A DNA stretch of 42,439 nt, taken from Saccoglossus kowalevskii (Eukaryota; Hemichordata; Enteropneusta; Harrimaniidae). The stretch is taken from assembly GCF_000003605.2 (NCBI RefSeq), contig NW_003136143.1, forward strand, positions 1-42,439, in the 5' to 3' direction. Both the position numbers and the translations under genes were made by a program. How positions within the stretch are numbered: position 1 is the stretch's first letter; each line of letters starts with the position of its first letter. The notes beneath the pieces are model-generated. The model worked only from the letters and a program-made list of their open reading frames with translations. It had not been told where the DNA came from and searched no databases. Positions 25,261 through 37,950 of the stretch are shown piece by piece.

Positions 25261-28200
25261 CTAATGCCAAGACATGTTCCTGTTAATAATTCCATTGCTC
25301 ATACCTGACCTGACCCTAACCCTAATGCCAAGACACGTTCCTGTTAATAATTCCGTTGCCCATACCTGACCCGACCCTAACCCTAATGCCAAGACATGTT
25401 CCTGTTAATAATTCCATTGCTCATACCTGACCTGACCCTAACCCTAATGCCAAGACACGTTCCTGTTAATAATTCCGTTGCCCATACCTGACCTGACCCT
25501 AACCCTAATGCCAAGACACGTTCCTGTTAATAATTCCGTTGCCCATACCTGACCCGACCCTAACCCTAATGCCAAGACACGTTCCTGTTAATAATTCCGT
25601 TGCCCATACCTGACCCGACCCTAAACCTAATGCCAAGACACGTTCCTGTTAATAATTCCGTTGCCCATACCTGACCCGACCCTAACCCTAATGCCAAGAC
25701 ACGTTCCTGTTAATAATTCCGTTGCCCATACCTGACCCGACCCTAAACCTAATGCCAAGACACGTTCCTGTTAATAATTCCGTTGCCCATACCTGACCCG
25801 ACCCTAACCCTAATGCCAAGACACGTTCCTGTTAATAATTCCGTTGCCCATACCTGACCCGACCCTAACCCTAATCCCAAGACACGTTCCTGTTAATAAT
25901 TCCGTTGCCCATACCTGACCTGACCCTAACCCTAATCCCAAGACACGTTCCTGTTAATAATTCCGTTGCCCATACCTGACCTGACCCTAACCCTAATGCC
26001 AAGACACGTTCCTGTTAATAATTCCGTTGCCCATACCTGACCCGACCCTAACCCTAATCCCAAGACACGTTCCTGTTAATAATTCCGTTGCCCATACCTG
26101 ACCTGACCCTAACCCTAATGCCAAGACACGTTCCTGTTAATAATTCCGTTGCCCATACCTGACCCGACCCTAACCCTAATCCCAAGACACGTTCCTGTTA
26201 ATAATTCCGTTGCCCATACCTGACCCGACCCTAACCCTAATGCCAAGACACGTTCCTGTTAATAATTCCGTTGCCTATACCTGACCCGACCCTAACCCTA
26301 ATGCCAAGACATGTTCCTGTTAATAATTCCGTTGCCCATACCTGACCTGACCCTAACCCTAATGCCAAGACACGTTCCTGTTAATAATTCCATTGCCCAT
26401 ACCTGACCCAACCCTAACCCTAATGCCAAGACACGTTCCTGTTAATAATTCCGTTGCCTATACCTGACCCCACCCTAACCCTAATGCCAAGACATGTTCC
26501 TGTTAATAATTCCGTTGCCTATACCTGACCCGACCCTAACCCTAATGCCAAGACACGTTCCTGTTAATAATTCCGTTGCCCATACCTGACCTGACCCTAA
26601 CCCTAATGCCAAGACACATTCCTGTTAATAATTCCGTTGCCCATACCTGACCCCACCCTAACCCTAATGCCAAGACACGTTCCTGTTAATAATTTCGTTG
26701 CCCATACCTGACCTGACCCTAACCCTAATGCCAAGACACGTTCCTGTTAATAATTCCGTTGCCCATACCTGACCTGACCCTAACCCTAATGCCAAGACAC
26801 GTTCCTGTTAATAATTCCGTTGCCCATACCTGACCCGACCCTAACCCTAATGCCAAGACACGTTCCTGTTAATAATTCTGTTGCCCATACCTGACCTGAC
26901 CCTAACCCTAATGCCAAGACACGTTCCTGTTAATAATTTCGTTGTCCATACCTGACCTGACCCTAACCCTAATGCCAAGACACGTTCCTGTTAATAATTC
27001 AGTTGTCCATACCTGACCCGACCCTAACCCTAATGCCAAGACACGTTCCTGTTAATAATTCAGTTGTCCATACCTGACCTAACCCTAACCCTAATGCCAA
27101 GACACGTTCCTGTTAATAATTCCGTTGCCCATACCTGACCCGACCCTAACCCTAATGCCAAGACACGTTCCTGTTAATAATTCCGTTGTCCATACCTGAC
27201 CCGACCCTAACCCTAATGCCAAGACACGTTCCTGTTAATAATTCCGTTGCCCATACCTGACCTGACCCTAACCCTAATGCCAAGACACGTTCCTGTTAAT
27301 AATTCCGTTGCCCATACCTGACCTGACCCTAACCCTAATGCCAAGACACGTTCCTGTTAATAATTCCGTTGCCCATACCTGACCCGACCCTAACCCTAAT
27401 GCCAAGACACGTTCCTGTTAATAATTCCGTTGCCCATACCTGACCCGACCCTAACCCTAATGCCAAGACACGTTCCTGTTAATAATTCCGTTGCCCATAC
27501 CTGACCTGACCCTAACCCTAATGCCAAGACATGTTCCTGTTAATAATTCCGTTGCCCATACCTGACCCGACCCTAACCCTAATGCCAAGACACGTTCCTG
27601 TTAATAATTCCGTTGCCCATACCTGACCCGACCCTAACCCTAATGCCAAGACACGTTCCTGTTAATAATTCCGTTGCCCATACATGACCCGACCCTAACC
27701 CTAATGCCAAGACACGTTCCTGTTAATAATTCCGTTGCCCATACCTGACCCGACCCTAACCCTAATGCCAAGACACGTTCCTGTTAATAATTCCGTTGCC
27801 CATACCTGACCCGACCCTAACCCTAATGCCAAGACACGTTCCTGTTAATAATTCCGTTGCCCATACCTGACCCAACCCTTACCCTAATGCCAAGACACGT
27901 TCCTGTTAATAATTCCGTTGCCCATATCTGACCCGACCCTAACCCTAATGCCAAGACACGTTCCTGTTAATAATTCCGTTGCCCATACCTGACCCGACCC
28001 TAACCCTAATGCCAAGACACGTTCCTGTTAATAATTCCGTTGCCCATACCTGACCCGACCCTAACCCCAATGCCAAGACACGTTCCTGTTAATAATTCCG
28101 TTGTCCATACCTGACCCGACCCTAACCCTAATGCCAAGACACGTTCCTGTTAATAATTCCGTTGCCCATACCTGACCCAACCCTAACCCTAATGCCAAGA

Positions 28201-28900
28201 CACGTTCCTGTTAATAATTCCGTTGCCCATACCTGACCCGACCCTTACCCTAATGCCAAGACGCGTTCCTGTTAATAATTCCGTTGCCCATACCTGACCT
28301 GACCCTAACCCTAATGCCAAGACATGTTCCTGTTAATAATTCCGTTGCCCATACCTGACCCGACCCTTACCCTAATGCCAAGACATGTTCCTGTTAATAA
28401 TTCCGTTGCCCATACCTGACCCGACCCTTACCCTAATGCCAAGACACGTTCCTGTTAATAATTCCGTTGCCCATACCTGACCCGACCCTAACCCTAATGC
28501 CAAGACACGTTCCTGTTAATAATTCCGTTGCCCATACCTGACCCGACCCTAACCCTAATGCCAAGACACGTTCCTGTTAATAATTCCGTTGCCCATACCT
28601 GACCCGACCCTAACCCTAATGCCAAGACACGTTCCTGTTAATAATTCCGTTGCCCATACCTGACCCGACCCTAACCCTAATGCCAAGACACGTTCCTGTT
28701 AATAATTCCGTTGCCCATACCTGACCCGACCCTAACCCTAATGCCAAGACACGTTCCTGTTAATAATTCCGTTGCCAATACCTGACCCGACCCTAACCCT
28801 AATGCCAAGACACGTTCCTGTTAATAATTCCGTTGCCCATACCTGACCCGACCCTAACCCTAATCCCAAGACACGTTCCTGTTAATAATTCCGTTGCTCA
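25260..28900 (+). repeat. Long near-consensus block with a short dimer duplication
   Basis: The combination ACATGTTC, TTCCATTGCTCAT and CCTGACC appears twice, 122 bp apart, near 25270 and 25393. At 25870-26230 TAATCCCAAG and CCTGACC copies are mixed. TTCAGTTGTCC occurs in two consecutive copies (26998 and 27059). From 27350 to 28860 copies are close to consensus. Confidence 0.85.
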
Positions 28901-29580
28901 TACCTGACCTGACCCTAACCCTAATGCCAAGACATGTTCCTGTTAATAATTCCGTTGCCCATACCTGACCCGACCCTTACCCTAATCCCAAGACACGTTC
29001 CTGTTAATAATTCCATTGCCCATACCTGACCCGATCCTAACCCTAATGCCAAGACACGTTCCTGTTAATAATTCCATTGCCTATACCTGACCCGACCCTA
29101 ACCCTAATGCCAAGACACATTCCTGTTAATAATCCCGTTGCCTATACCTGACCCGACCCTAACCCTAATGCCAAGACACGTTCCTGTTAATAATTCTGTT
29201 GCCCATACCTGACCCGACCCTAACCCTAATGCCAAGACACATTCCTGTTAATAATTCCGTTGCCCATACCTGACCTGACCCTAACCCCAATGCCAAGACA
29301 TGTTCCTGTTAATAATTCCGTTGCCCATACCTGACCTGACCCTAACCCCAATGCCAAGACACGTTCCTGTTAATAATTCCGTTGCCCATACCTAACCCGA
29401 CCCTAACCCTAATGCCAAGACACATTCCTGTTAATAATCCCGTTGCCTATACCTGACCCGACCCTAACCCTAATGCCAAGACACGTTCCTGTTAATAATT
29501 CTGTTGCCCATACCTGACCCGACCCTAACCCTAATGCCAAGACACATTCCTGTTAATAATCCCGTTGCCCATACCTGACC
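28900..29580 (+). repeat. 305-bp pentamer repeat marked by ACACATTCC and AATCCCGTTG
   Basis: The linked pair ACACATTCC and AATCCCGTTGCCTAT at about 29117-29145 recurs 305 bp (five monomers) later at 29422-29450. Each is followed by a TTCTGTTGCCC copy. AATCCCGTTG also occurs at 29558, 122 bp after the second. ACACAT is the G-to-A form of the CpG in ACACGT. Confidence 0.9.
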
Positions 29581-30420
29581 CGACCCTAACCCCAATGCCA
29601 AGACACGTTCCTGTTAATAATTCCGTTGCCTATACCTGACCCGACCCTAACCCCAATGCCAAGACACGTTCCTGTTAATAATTCCGTTGCCTATACCTGA
29701 CCCGACCCTAACCCCAATGCCAAGACACGTTCCTGTTAATAATTCCGTTGCCTATACCTGACCCGACCCTAACCCTAATGCCAAGACACGTTCCTGTTAA
29801 TAATTTCCGTTGCCTATACCTGACCCGACCCTAACCCCAATGCCAAGACACGTTCCTGTTAATAATTCCGTTGCCAATACCTGACCTGACCCTAACCCTA
29901 ATGCCAAGACACGTTCCTGTTAATAATTCCGTTGCCCATACCTGACCCGACCCTAACCCTAATGTCAAGACACGTTCCTGTTAATAATTACGTTGCCCAT
30001 ACCTGACCTGACCCTAACCCTAATGCCAAGACATGTTCCTGTTAATAATTCCGTTGCCCATACCTGACCCGACCCTAACCCTAATGCCAAGACACGTTCC
30101 TGTTAATAATTCCGTTGCCCATACCTGACCTAACCCTAACCCTAATGCCAAGACACGTTCCTGTTAATAATTCCATTGCCCATACCTGACCCGACCCTAA
30201 CCCTAATGCCAAGACATGTTCCTGTTAATAATTCCATTGCCCATACCTGACCTGACCCTAACCCTAATGCCAAGACATGTTCCTGTTAATAATTCCGTTG
30301 CCCATACCTGACCTAACCCTAACCCTAATGCCAAGACACGTTCCTGTTAATAATTCCATTGCCCATACCTGACCTAACCCTAACCCTAATGCCAAGACAC
30401 GTTCCTGTTAATAATTTCGT
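29580..30420 (+). repeat. CCTAT plus CCCCAA tandem, then CCTAACCCTAACCC copies
   Basis: Several consecutive copies at 29590-29870 combine GTTGCCTAT with a CTAACCCCAATG core. From 30120 to 30380 three copies have GACCTAACCCTAACCC, restoring part of a third telomere hexamer. Confidence 0.83.
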
Positions 30421-30900
30421 TGCCAATACCTGACCCGACCCTAACCCTAATGCCAAGACACGTTCCTGTTAATAATTTCGTTGCCAATACCTGACCCGAC
30501 CCTAACCCTAATGCCAAGACATGTTCCTGTTAATAATTTCGTTGCCAATACCTGACCCGACCCTAACCCTAATGCCAAGACATGTTCCTGTTAATAATTC
30601 CGTTGTCTATACCTGACCTGACCCTAACCCTAATGCCAAGACATGTTCCTGTTAATAATTTCGTTGCCCATACCTGACCTGACCCTAACCCTAATGCCAG
30701 ACATGTTCCTGTTAATAATTTCGTTGCCCATACTGACCCACCCTAACCCAATGCAAGACATGTTCATGTTAATAATTCCGTTGGCCCATACTGACCCGAC
30801 CCTAACCCTAATCCAAGACATGTTCCTGTTAATAATTCCGTTGCCCATACTGACCTGACCCTAAACGTAATGACAAGACACGTTCCTGTTAATAATTCCG
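30410..30900 (+). repeat. TTTCGTTG block with a strong deletion cluster
   Basis: AATTTCGTTGCCAAT appears in three consecutive copies near 30415, 30476 and 30537, and TTTCGTTGCCC in the next ones. From 30695 to 30875 one-base changes cluster: GCCAGACATG, CATACTGACCCACCC, AACCCAATGCAAG, TTGGCCCATACTG and ATCCAAG. These losses shift frames and create a short open reading frame on each strand; I treat neither as a gene. Confidence 0.87.
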
Positions 30901-32760
30901 TTGCCCATATCTGACCCGACCCTAACCCTAATGCCAAGACATGTTCCTGTTAATAATTCCGTTGCCTATACCTGACCCGACCCTAACCGTAATGCCAAGA
31001 CACGTTCCTGTTAATAATTCCGTTGCCTATACCTGACCCGACCCTAACCCCAATGCCAAGACACGTTCCTGTTAATAATTCCGTTGCCCATACCTGACCC
31101 GACCCTAACCCTAATGCCAAGACATGTTCCTGTTAATAATTCTGTTGCCCATACCTGACCTGACCCTAACCCTAATGCCAAGACATGTTCCTGTTAATAA
31201 TTCCATTGTCTATACCTGACCTGACCCTAACCCTAATGCCAAGACACGTTCCTGTTAATAATTCCATTGTCTATACCTGACCCGACCCTTACCCTAATGC
31301 CAAGACATGTTCCTGTTAATAATTCCGTTGCCTATACCTGACCCGACCCTAACCCCAATGCCAAGACACGTTCCTGTTAATAATTCCATTGTCTATACCT
31401 GACCTGACCCTAACCCCAATGCCAAGACACGTTCCTGTTAATAATTCCGTTGCCTATACCTGACCCGACCCTAACCCCAATGCCAAGACACGTTCCTGTT
31501 AATAATTCCGTTGCCCATACCTGACCTGACCCTAACCCTAATGCCAAGACACGTTCCTGTTAATAATTCCGTTGCCTATACCTGACCCGACCCTAACCCC
31601 AATGCCAAGACACGTTCCTGTTAATAATTCTGTTGCCCATACCTGACCTGACCCTAACCCCAATGCCAAGACACGTTCCTGTTAATAATTCCGTTGCCTA
31701 TACCTGACCCGACCCTAACCCCAATGCCAAGACACGTTCCTGTTAATAATTCCGTTGCCCATACCTGACCCGACCCTAACCCCAATGCCAAGACACGTTC
31801 CTGTTAATAATTCCGTTGCCCATACCTGACCTGACCCTAACCCCAATGCCAAGACACGTTCCTGTTAATAATTCCGTTGCCTATACCTGACCCGACCCTA
31901 ACCCCAATGCCAAGACACGTTCCTGTTAATAATTCTGTTGCCCATACCTGACCTGACCCTAACCCCAATGCCAAGACACGTTCCTGTTAATAATTCCGTT
32001 GCCTATACCTGACCCGACCCTAACCCCAATGCCAAGACACGTTCCTGTTAATAATTCCATTGTCTATACCTGACCCGACCCTAACCCTAATGCCAAGACA
32101 CGTTCCTGTTAATAATTCCGTTGCCCATACCTGACCTGACCCTAACCCTAATGCCAAGACATGTTCCTGTTAATAATTCCGTTGCCCATACCTGACCTGA
32201 CCCTAACCCTAATGCCAAGACATGTTCCTGTTAATAATTCCGTTGCCCATACCTGACCTGACCCTAACCCCAATGCCAAGACACGTTCCTGTTAATAATT
32301 CCGTTGCCTATACCTGACCCGACCCTAACCCCAATGCCAAGACACGTTCCTGTTAATAATTCCATTGTCTATACCTGACCTGACCCTAACCCCAATGCCA
32401 AGACACGTTCCTGTTAATAATTCCGTTGCCTATACCTGACCCGACCCTAACCCCAATGCCAAGACACGTTCCTGTTAATAATTCCGTTGCCCATACCTGA
32501 CCTGACCCTAACCCTAATGCCAAGACACGTTCCTGTTAATAATTCCGTTGCCTATACCTGACCCGACCCTAACCCCAATGCCAAGACACGTTCCTGTTAA
32601 TAATTCTGTTGCCCATACCTGACCTGACCCTAACCCCAATGCCAGACACGTTCCTGTTAATAATTCCGTTGCTTATACTTGACCCGACCCTAACCCCAAT
32701 GCAAGACATGTTCCTGTTAATAATTCCGTTGCCCATACTGACCCGACCCTAACCCCAATG
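30900..32760 (+). repeat. 976-bp (16-monomer) duplication with CCTAT and CCCCAA copies
   Basis: CCATTGTCTAT at 31386 begins a series of six or seven monomers that is repeated in the same order from 32362. The series is CCATTGTCTAT/CCCCAA, GCCTAT/CCCCAA, GCCCAT/CCTGACC, GCCTAT/CCCCAA, TTCTGTTG/CCTGACC, GCCTAT/CCCCAA. The offset is exactly 976 bp. The TTCTGTTG markers lie at 31628, 31933 and 32604, separated by 5 and 11 monomers. The end of the second copy (32641-32745) has lost single bases that the first copy keeps. Confidence 0.9.
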
Positions 32761-33640
32761 CCAAGACATGTTCCTGTTAATAATTCCGTTGCCTATACCT
32801 GACCCGACCCTAACCCCAATGCCAAGACACGTTCCTGTTAATAATTCCGTTGCCCATACCTGACCTGACCCTTACCCTAATGCCAAGACACGTTCCTGTT
32901 AATAATTCCGTTGCCCATACCTGACCTGACCCTTACCCTAATGCCAAGACACGTTCCTGTTAATAATTCAGTTGTCCATACCTGACCCGACCCTAACCCT
33001 AATGCCAAGACACGTTCCTGTTAATAATTCCGTTGCCCATACCTGACCTGACCCTTACCCTAATGCCAAGACACGTTCCTGTTAATAATTCAGTTGTCCA
33101 TACCTGACCCGACCCTAACCCCAATGCCAAGACACGTTCCTGTTAATAATTCCGTTGCCCATACCTGACCTGACCCTAACCCCAATGCCAAGACACGTTC
33201 CTGTTAATAATTCCGTTGCCCATACCTGACCTGACCCTAACCCTAATGCCAAGACACGTTCCTGTTAATAATTCCGTTGCCTATACCTGACCCGACCCTA
33301 ACCCTAATGCCAAGACATGTTCCTGTTAATAATTCCGTTGCCTATACCTGACCTGACCCTTACCCTAATGCCAAGACACGTTCCTGTTAATAATTCCGTT
33401 GCCCATACCTGACCCGACCCTAACCCTAATGCCAAGACACGTTCCTGTTAATAATTCCATTGTCTATACCTGACCTGACCCTAACCCCAATGCCAAGACA
33501 CGTTCCTGTTAATAATTCCGTTGCCCATACCTGACCCGACCCTAACCCTAATGCCAAGACACGTTCCTGTTAATAATTCCGTTGCCCATACCTGACCCGA
33601 CCCTAACCCTAATGCCAAGACACGTTCCTGTTAATAATTC
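32760..33640 (+). repeat. Satellite block with a TTCAGTTGTCC dimer
   Basis: TTCAGTTGTCCAT occurs at 32967 and 33089, 122 bp apart, each preceded by a CTTACCC copy. The remaining copies mix CCCCAA, CCTGACC and CTTACCC forms. Confidence 0.83.
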
Positions 33641-34900
33641 CGTTGCCATACCTGACCCGACCCTTACCCTAATGCCAAGACACGTTCCTGTTAATAATTC
33701 CGTTGCCCATACCTGACCCGACCCTTACCCTAATGCCAAGACACGTTCCTGTTAATAATTGCATTGCCCATACCTGACCCGACCCTTACCCTAATGCCAA
33801 GACACGTTCCTGTTAATAATTCCGTTGCCCATACCTGACCCGACCCTTACCCTAATGCCAAGACACGTTCCTGTTAATAATTCCGTTGCCCATACCTGAC
33901 CCGACCCTTACCCTAATGCCAAGACACGTTCCTGTTAATAATTCCGTTGCCCATACCTGACCCGACCCTAACCCTAATGCCAAGACACGTTCCTGTTAAT
34001 AATTCCGTTGCCCATACCTGACCCGACCCTTACCCTAATCCCAAGACACGTTCCTGTTAATAATTCCGTTGCCCATACCTGACCCGACCCTTACCCTAAT
34101 GCCAAGACACGTTCCTGTTAATAATTCCGTTGCCCATACCTGACCCGACCCTTACCCTAATGCCAAGACGCGTTCCTGTTAATAATTCCGTTGCCCATAC
34201 CTGACCCGACCCTTACCCTAATGCCAAGACGCGTTCCTGTTAATAATTCCGTTGCCCATACCTGACCCGACCCTAACCCTAATGCCAAGACATGTTCCTG
34301 TTAATAATTCCGTTGCCCATACCTGACCCGACCCTTACCCTAATGCCAAGACGCGTTCCTGTTAATAATTCCGTTGCCCATACCTGACCCGACCCTAACC
34401 CTAATGCCAAGACATGTTCCTGTTAATAATTCCGTTGCCCATACCTGACCCGACCCTAAACCTAATGCCAAAACACGTTCCTGTTAATAATTCCGTTGCC
34501 CATACCTGACCCGACCCTAAACCTAATGCCAAAACACGTTCCTGTTAATAATTCCGATGCCCATACCTGACCCGACCCTAACCCTAATGCCAAGACATGT
34601 TCCTGTTAATAATTACGTTGCCCATACCTGACCCGACCCTAACCCTAATGCCAAGACACGTTCCTGTTAATAATTCCGTTGCCCATACCTGACCCGACCC
34701 TAACCCTAATGCCAAGACACGTTCCTGTTAATAATTCCGTTGACCATACCTGACCCGACCCTAACCCTAATGCCAAGACATGTTCCTGTTAATAATTCCG
34801 TTGCCCATACCTGACCCGACCCTAACCCTAATGCCAAGACACGTTCCTGTTAATAATTCCGTTGCCCATACCTGACCCGACCCTAACCCTAATGCCAAGA
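33640..34900 (+). repeat. CTTACCC-homogenised block with GACGCG copies
   Basis: Almost all copies at 33655-34200 carry CCCGACCCTTACCCTAATG. GACGCGTTC occurs near 34169, 34230 and 34352. Two copies with CTAAACC and CCAAAACACG follow near 34460 and 34521. TTGCATTG occurs once at 33759. Confidence 0.85.
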
Positions 34901-35985
34901 CACGTTCCTGTTGATAATTCCGTTGTCCATACCTGACCCAATCCTAACTCTAATGCCAAGACATGTTCCTGTTAATAATTCCGTTGTCCATACCTGACCC
35001 GACCCTAAACCTAATGCCAAGACACATTCCTGTTAATAATTCCGTTGCCCATACCTGACCCGACCCTAACCCTAATGCCAAGACACGTTCCTGTTAATAA
35101 TTCCGTTGCCCATGCCTGACCCGACCCTAACCCTAATGCCAAGACACGTTCCTGTTAATAATTCCGTTGTCCATACCTGACCCGACCCTAACCCTAATGC
35201 CAAGACACGTTCCTGTTAATAATTCCGTTGCCCATACCTGACCCGACCCTAAACCTAATGCCAAGACACGTTCCTGTTAATAATTCCGTTGTCCATACCT
35301 GACCCGACCCTAAACCTAATGCCAAGACACGTTCCTGTTAATAATTCCGTTGTCCATACCTGACCCGACCCTAACCCTAATGCCAAGACATGTTCCTGTT
35401 AATAATTTCCGTTGCCCATGCCTGACCCGACCCTAACCCTAATGCCAAGACACGTTCCTGTTAATAATTCCGTTGTCCATACCTGACCCGACCCTAACCC
35501 TAATGCCAAGACACGTTCCTGTTAATAATTCCGTTGCCCATACCTGACCCGACCCTAAACCTAATGCCAAGACACGTTCCTGTTAATAATTCCGTTGTCC
35601 ATACCTGACCCGACCCTAACCCTAATGCCAAGACACGTTCCTGTTAATAATTCCGTTGCCCATGCCTGACCCGACCCTAACCCTAATGCCAAGACACGTT
35701 CCTGTTAATAATTCCGTTGTCCATACCTGACCCGACCCTAACCCTAATGCCAAGACACGTTCCTGTTAATAATTCCGTTGCCCATACCTGACCCGACCCT
35801 AAACCTAATGCCAAGACACGTTCCTGTTAATAATTCCGTTGTCCATACCTGACCCGACCCTAACCCTAATGCCAAGACACGTTCCTGTTAATAATTCCGT
35901 TGCCCATGCCTGACCCGACCCTAACCCTAATGCCAAGACACGTTCCTGTTAATAATTCCGTTGCCCATACCTGACCCGACCCTAA
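34900..35985 (+). repeat. 244-bp tetramer higher-order repeat marked by CCCATGCC
   Basis: The rare A-to-G variant CCCATGCCTGACC occurs at 35111, 35417, 35661 and 35905, spaced 306, 244 and 244 bp. The tetramer order is CATGCC/CTAACCC, GTTGTCC/CTAACCC, GTTGCCC/CTAAACC and GTTGTCC/CTAACCC. The first interval contains one extra monomer plus a one-base insertion (ATTTCC near 35406). The left end (34912-34990) repeats the GTTGAT, CCCAATCC and AACTCTAAT trio of 18808-18865. Confidence 0.92.
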
Positions 35986-36099
35986 ACCTAATGCCAAGAC
36001 ACGTTCCTGTTAATAATTCCGTTGCCCATACCTGACCCGACCCTAACCCTAATGCCAAGACACGTTCCTGTTAATAATTCCGTTGCCCATACCTGACCC

Positions 36100-36480
36100 G
36101 ACCCTAACCCTAATGCCCAGACACGTTCCTGTTAATAATTCCGTTGCCCATACCTGACCCGACCCTAATCCTAATGCCAAGACACGTTCCTGTTATAATT
36201 CCGTTGTCCATACCTGACCCCACCCTAACCCTAATGCAGACATGTCCTGTAATAATTCCGTTGCCCATACTGACCCGACCTTACCCTAATGCCAAGACGC
36301 GTTCCTGTTAATAATTCCGTTGCCCATACGTGACTGACCCTAACCCTAATGCCAAGACACGTTCCTGTTAATAATTCCGTTGCCCATACTGACCCGACCC
36401 TAACCGTAATGCCAAGACACGTTCCTGTTAATAATTCCGTTGCCCATACCTGACCCGACCCTAACCCTAATGCCAAGACA
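36100..36480 (+). repeat. Deletion-rich island in the satellite
   Basis: One-base losses cluster at 36190-36390: TGTTATAATTCC, AATGCAGACATGTCCTGTAA, CATACTGACCCGACCTTACC, CGTGACTGACCC and CATACTGACC. Flanking copies on both sides are near consensus. The short open frame on the minus strand here is a by-product of the frameshifts. Confidence 0.87.
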
Positions 36481-37950
36481 TGTTCCTGTTAATAATTCCG
36501 TTGCCCATACCTGACCCGACCCTAACCCTAATGCCAAGACACGTTCCTGTTAATAATTCCGTTGCCCATACCTGACCCGACCCTAACCCTAATGCCAAGA
36601 CACGTTCCTGTTAATAATTCCGTTGCCCATACCTGACCCGACCCTTACCCTAATGCCAAGACACGTTCCTGTTAATAATTCCGTTGCCCATACCTGACCC
36701 GACCCTTACCCTAATGCCAAGACACGTTCCTGTTAATAATTCCGTTGCCCATACCTGACCCGACCCTAACCCTAATGCCAAGACACGTTCCTGTTAATAA
36801 TTCCGTTGCCCATACCTGACCCGACCCTTACCCTAATGCCAAGACACGTTCCTGTTAATAATTCCGTTGCCCATACCTGACCCGACCCTAACCCTAATGC
36901 CAAGACACGTTCCTGTTAATAATTCCGTTGCCCATACCTGACCCGACCCTTACCCTAATGCCAAGACACGTTCCTGTTAATAATTCCGTTGCCCATACCT
37001 GACCCGACCCTAACCCTAATGCCAAGACACGTTCCTGTTAATAATTCCGTTGCCCATACCTGACCCGACCCTAACCCTAATGCCAAGACACGTTCCTGTT
37101 AATAATTCCGTTGCCCATACCTGACCCGACCCTAACCCTAATGCCAAGACATGTTCCTGTTAATAATTCCGTTGCCCATACCTGACCCGACCCTTACCCT
37201 AATGCCAAGACACGTTCCTGTTAATAATTCCGTTGCCCATACCTGACCCGACCCTAACCCTAATGCCAAGACACGTTCCTGTTAATAATTCCGTTGCCCA
37301 TACCTGACCCGACCCTAACCCTAATCCCAAGACACGTTCCTGTTAATAATTACGTTGCCCATACCTGACCCGACCCTAACCCTAATGCCAAGACACGTTC
37401 CTGTTAATAATTCCGTTGCCCATACCTGACCCGACCCTAACCCTAATGCCAAGACACGTTCCTGTTAATAATTACGTTGCCCATACCTGACCCGACCCTA
37501 ACCCTAATGCCAAGACATGTTCCTGTTAATAATTCCGTTGCCCATACCTGACCCAACCCTAACCCTAATGCCAAGACACGTTCCTGTTAATAATTCCGTT
37601 GCCCATACCTGACCCGACCCTAACCCTAATGCCAAGACATGTTCCTGTTAATAATTCCGTTGCCCATACCTGACCCGACCCTAACCCTAATGCCAAGACA
37701 TGTTCCTGTTAATAATTACGTTGCCCATACCTGACCCGACCCTAAACCTAATGCCAAGACACGTTCCTGTTAATAATTCCGTTGCCCATACCTGACCCCA
37801 CCCTAACCCTAATGCCAAGACACGTTCCTGTTAATAATTCCGTTGCCCATACCTGACCCGACCCTAAACCTAATGCAAGACACGTTCCTGTTAATAATTC
37901 CGTTGCCCATACCTGACCCGACCCTAACCCTAATGCCAAGACACGTTCCT
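36480..37950 (+). repeat. Near-consensus block
   Basis: Copies are mostly consensus with alternating CTTACCC. ATTACGTTG occurs near 37351, 37473 and 37717; the first two are 122 bp apart. One AATGCAAG loss lies near 37875 and one extra base (GTTAATATATTCC) near 37955. Confidence 0.84.

Noticed and set aside
30415-30560. CENP-B box in the TTTCGTTGCCAAT monomers
   Set aside because: TTCGTTG matches the start of the box, but the required A and the CGGG at the fixed downstream positions are absent.
30643-30858. Plus-strand open frame of 71 codons and the overlapping minus-strand frame at 30630-30848
   Set aside because: Both exist only because several one-base losses cluster at 30695-30875; no start context, codon signal or conserved domain is present.
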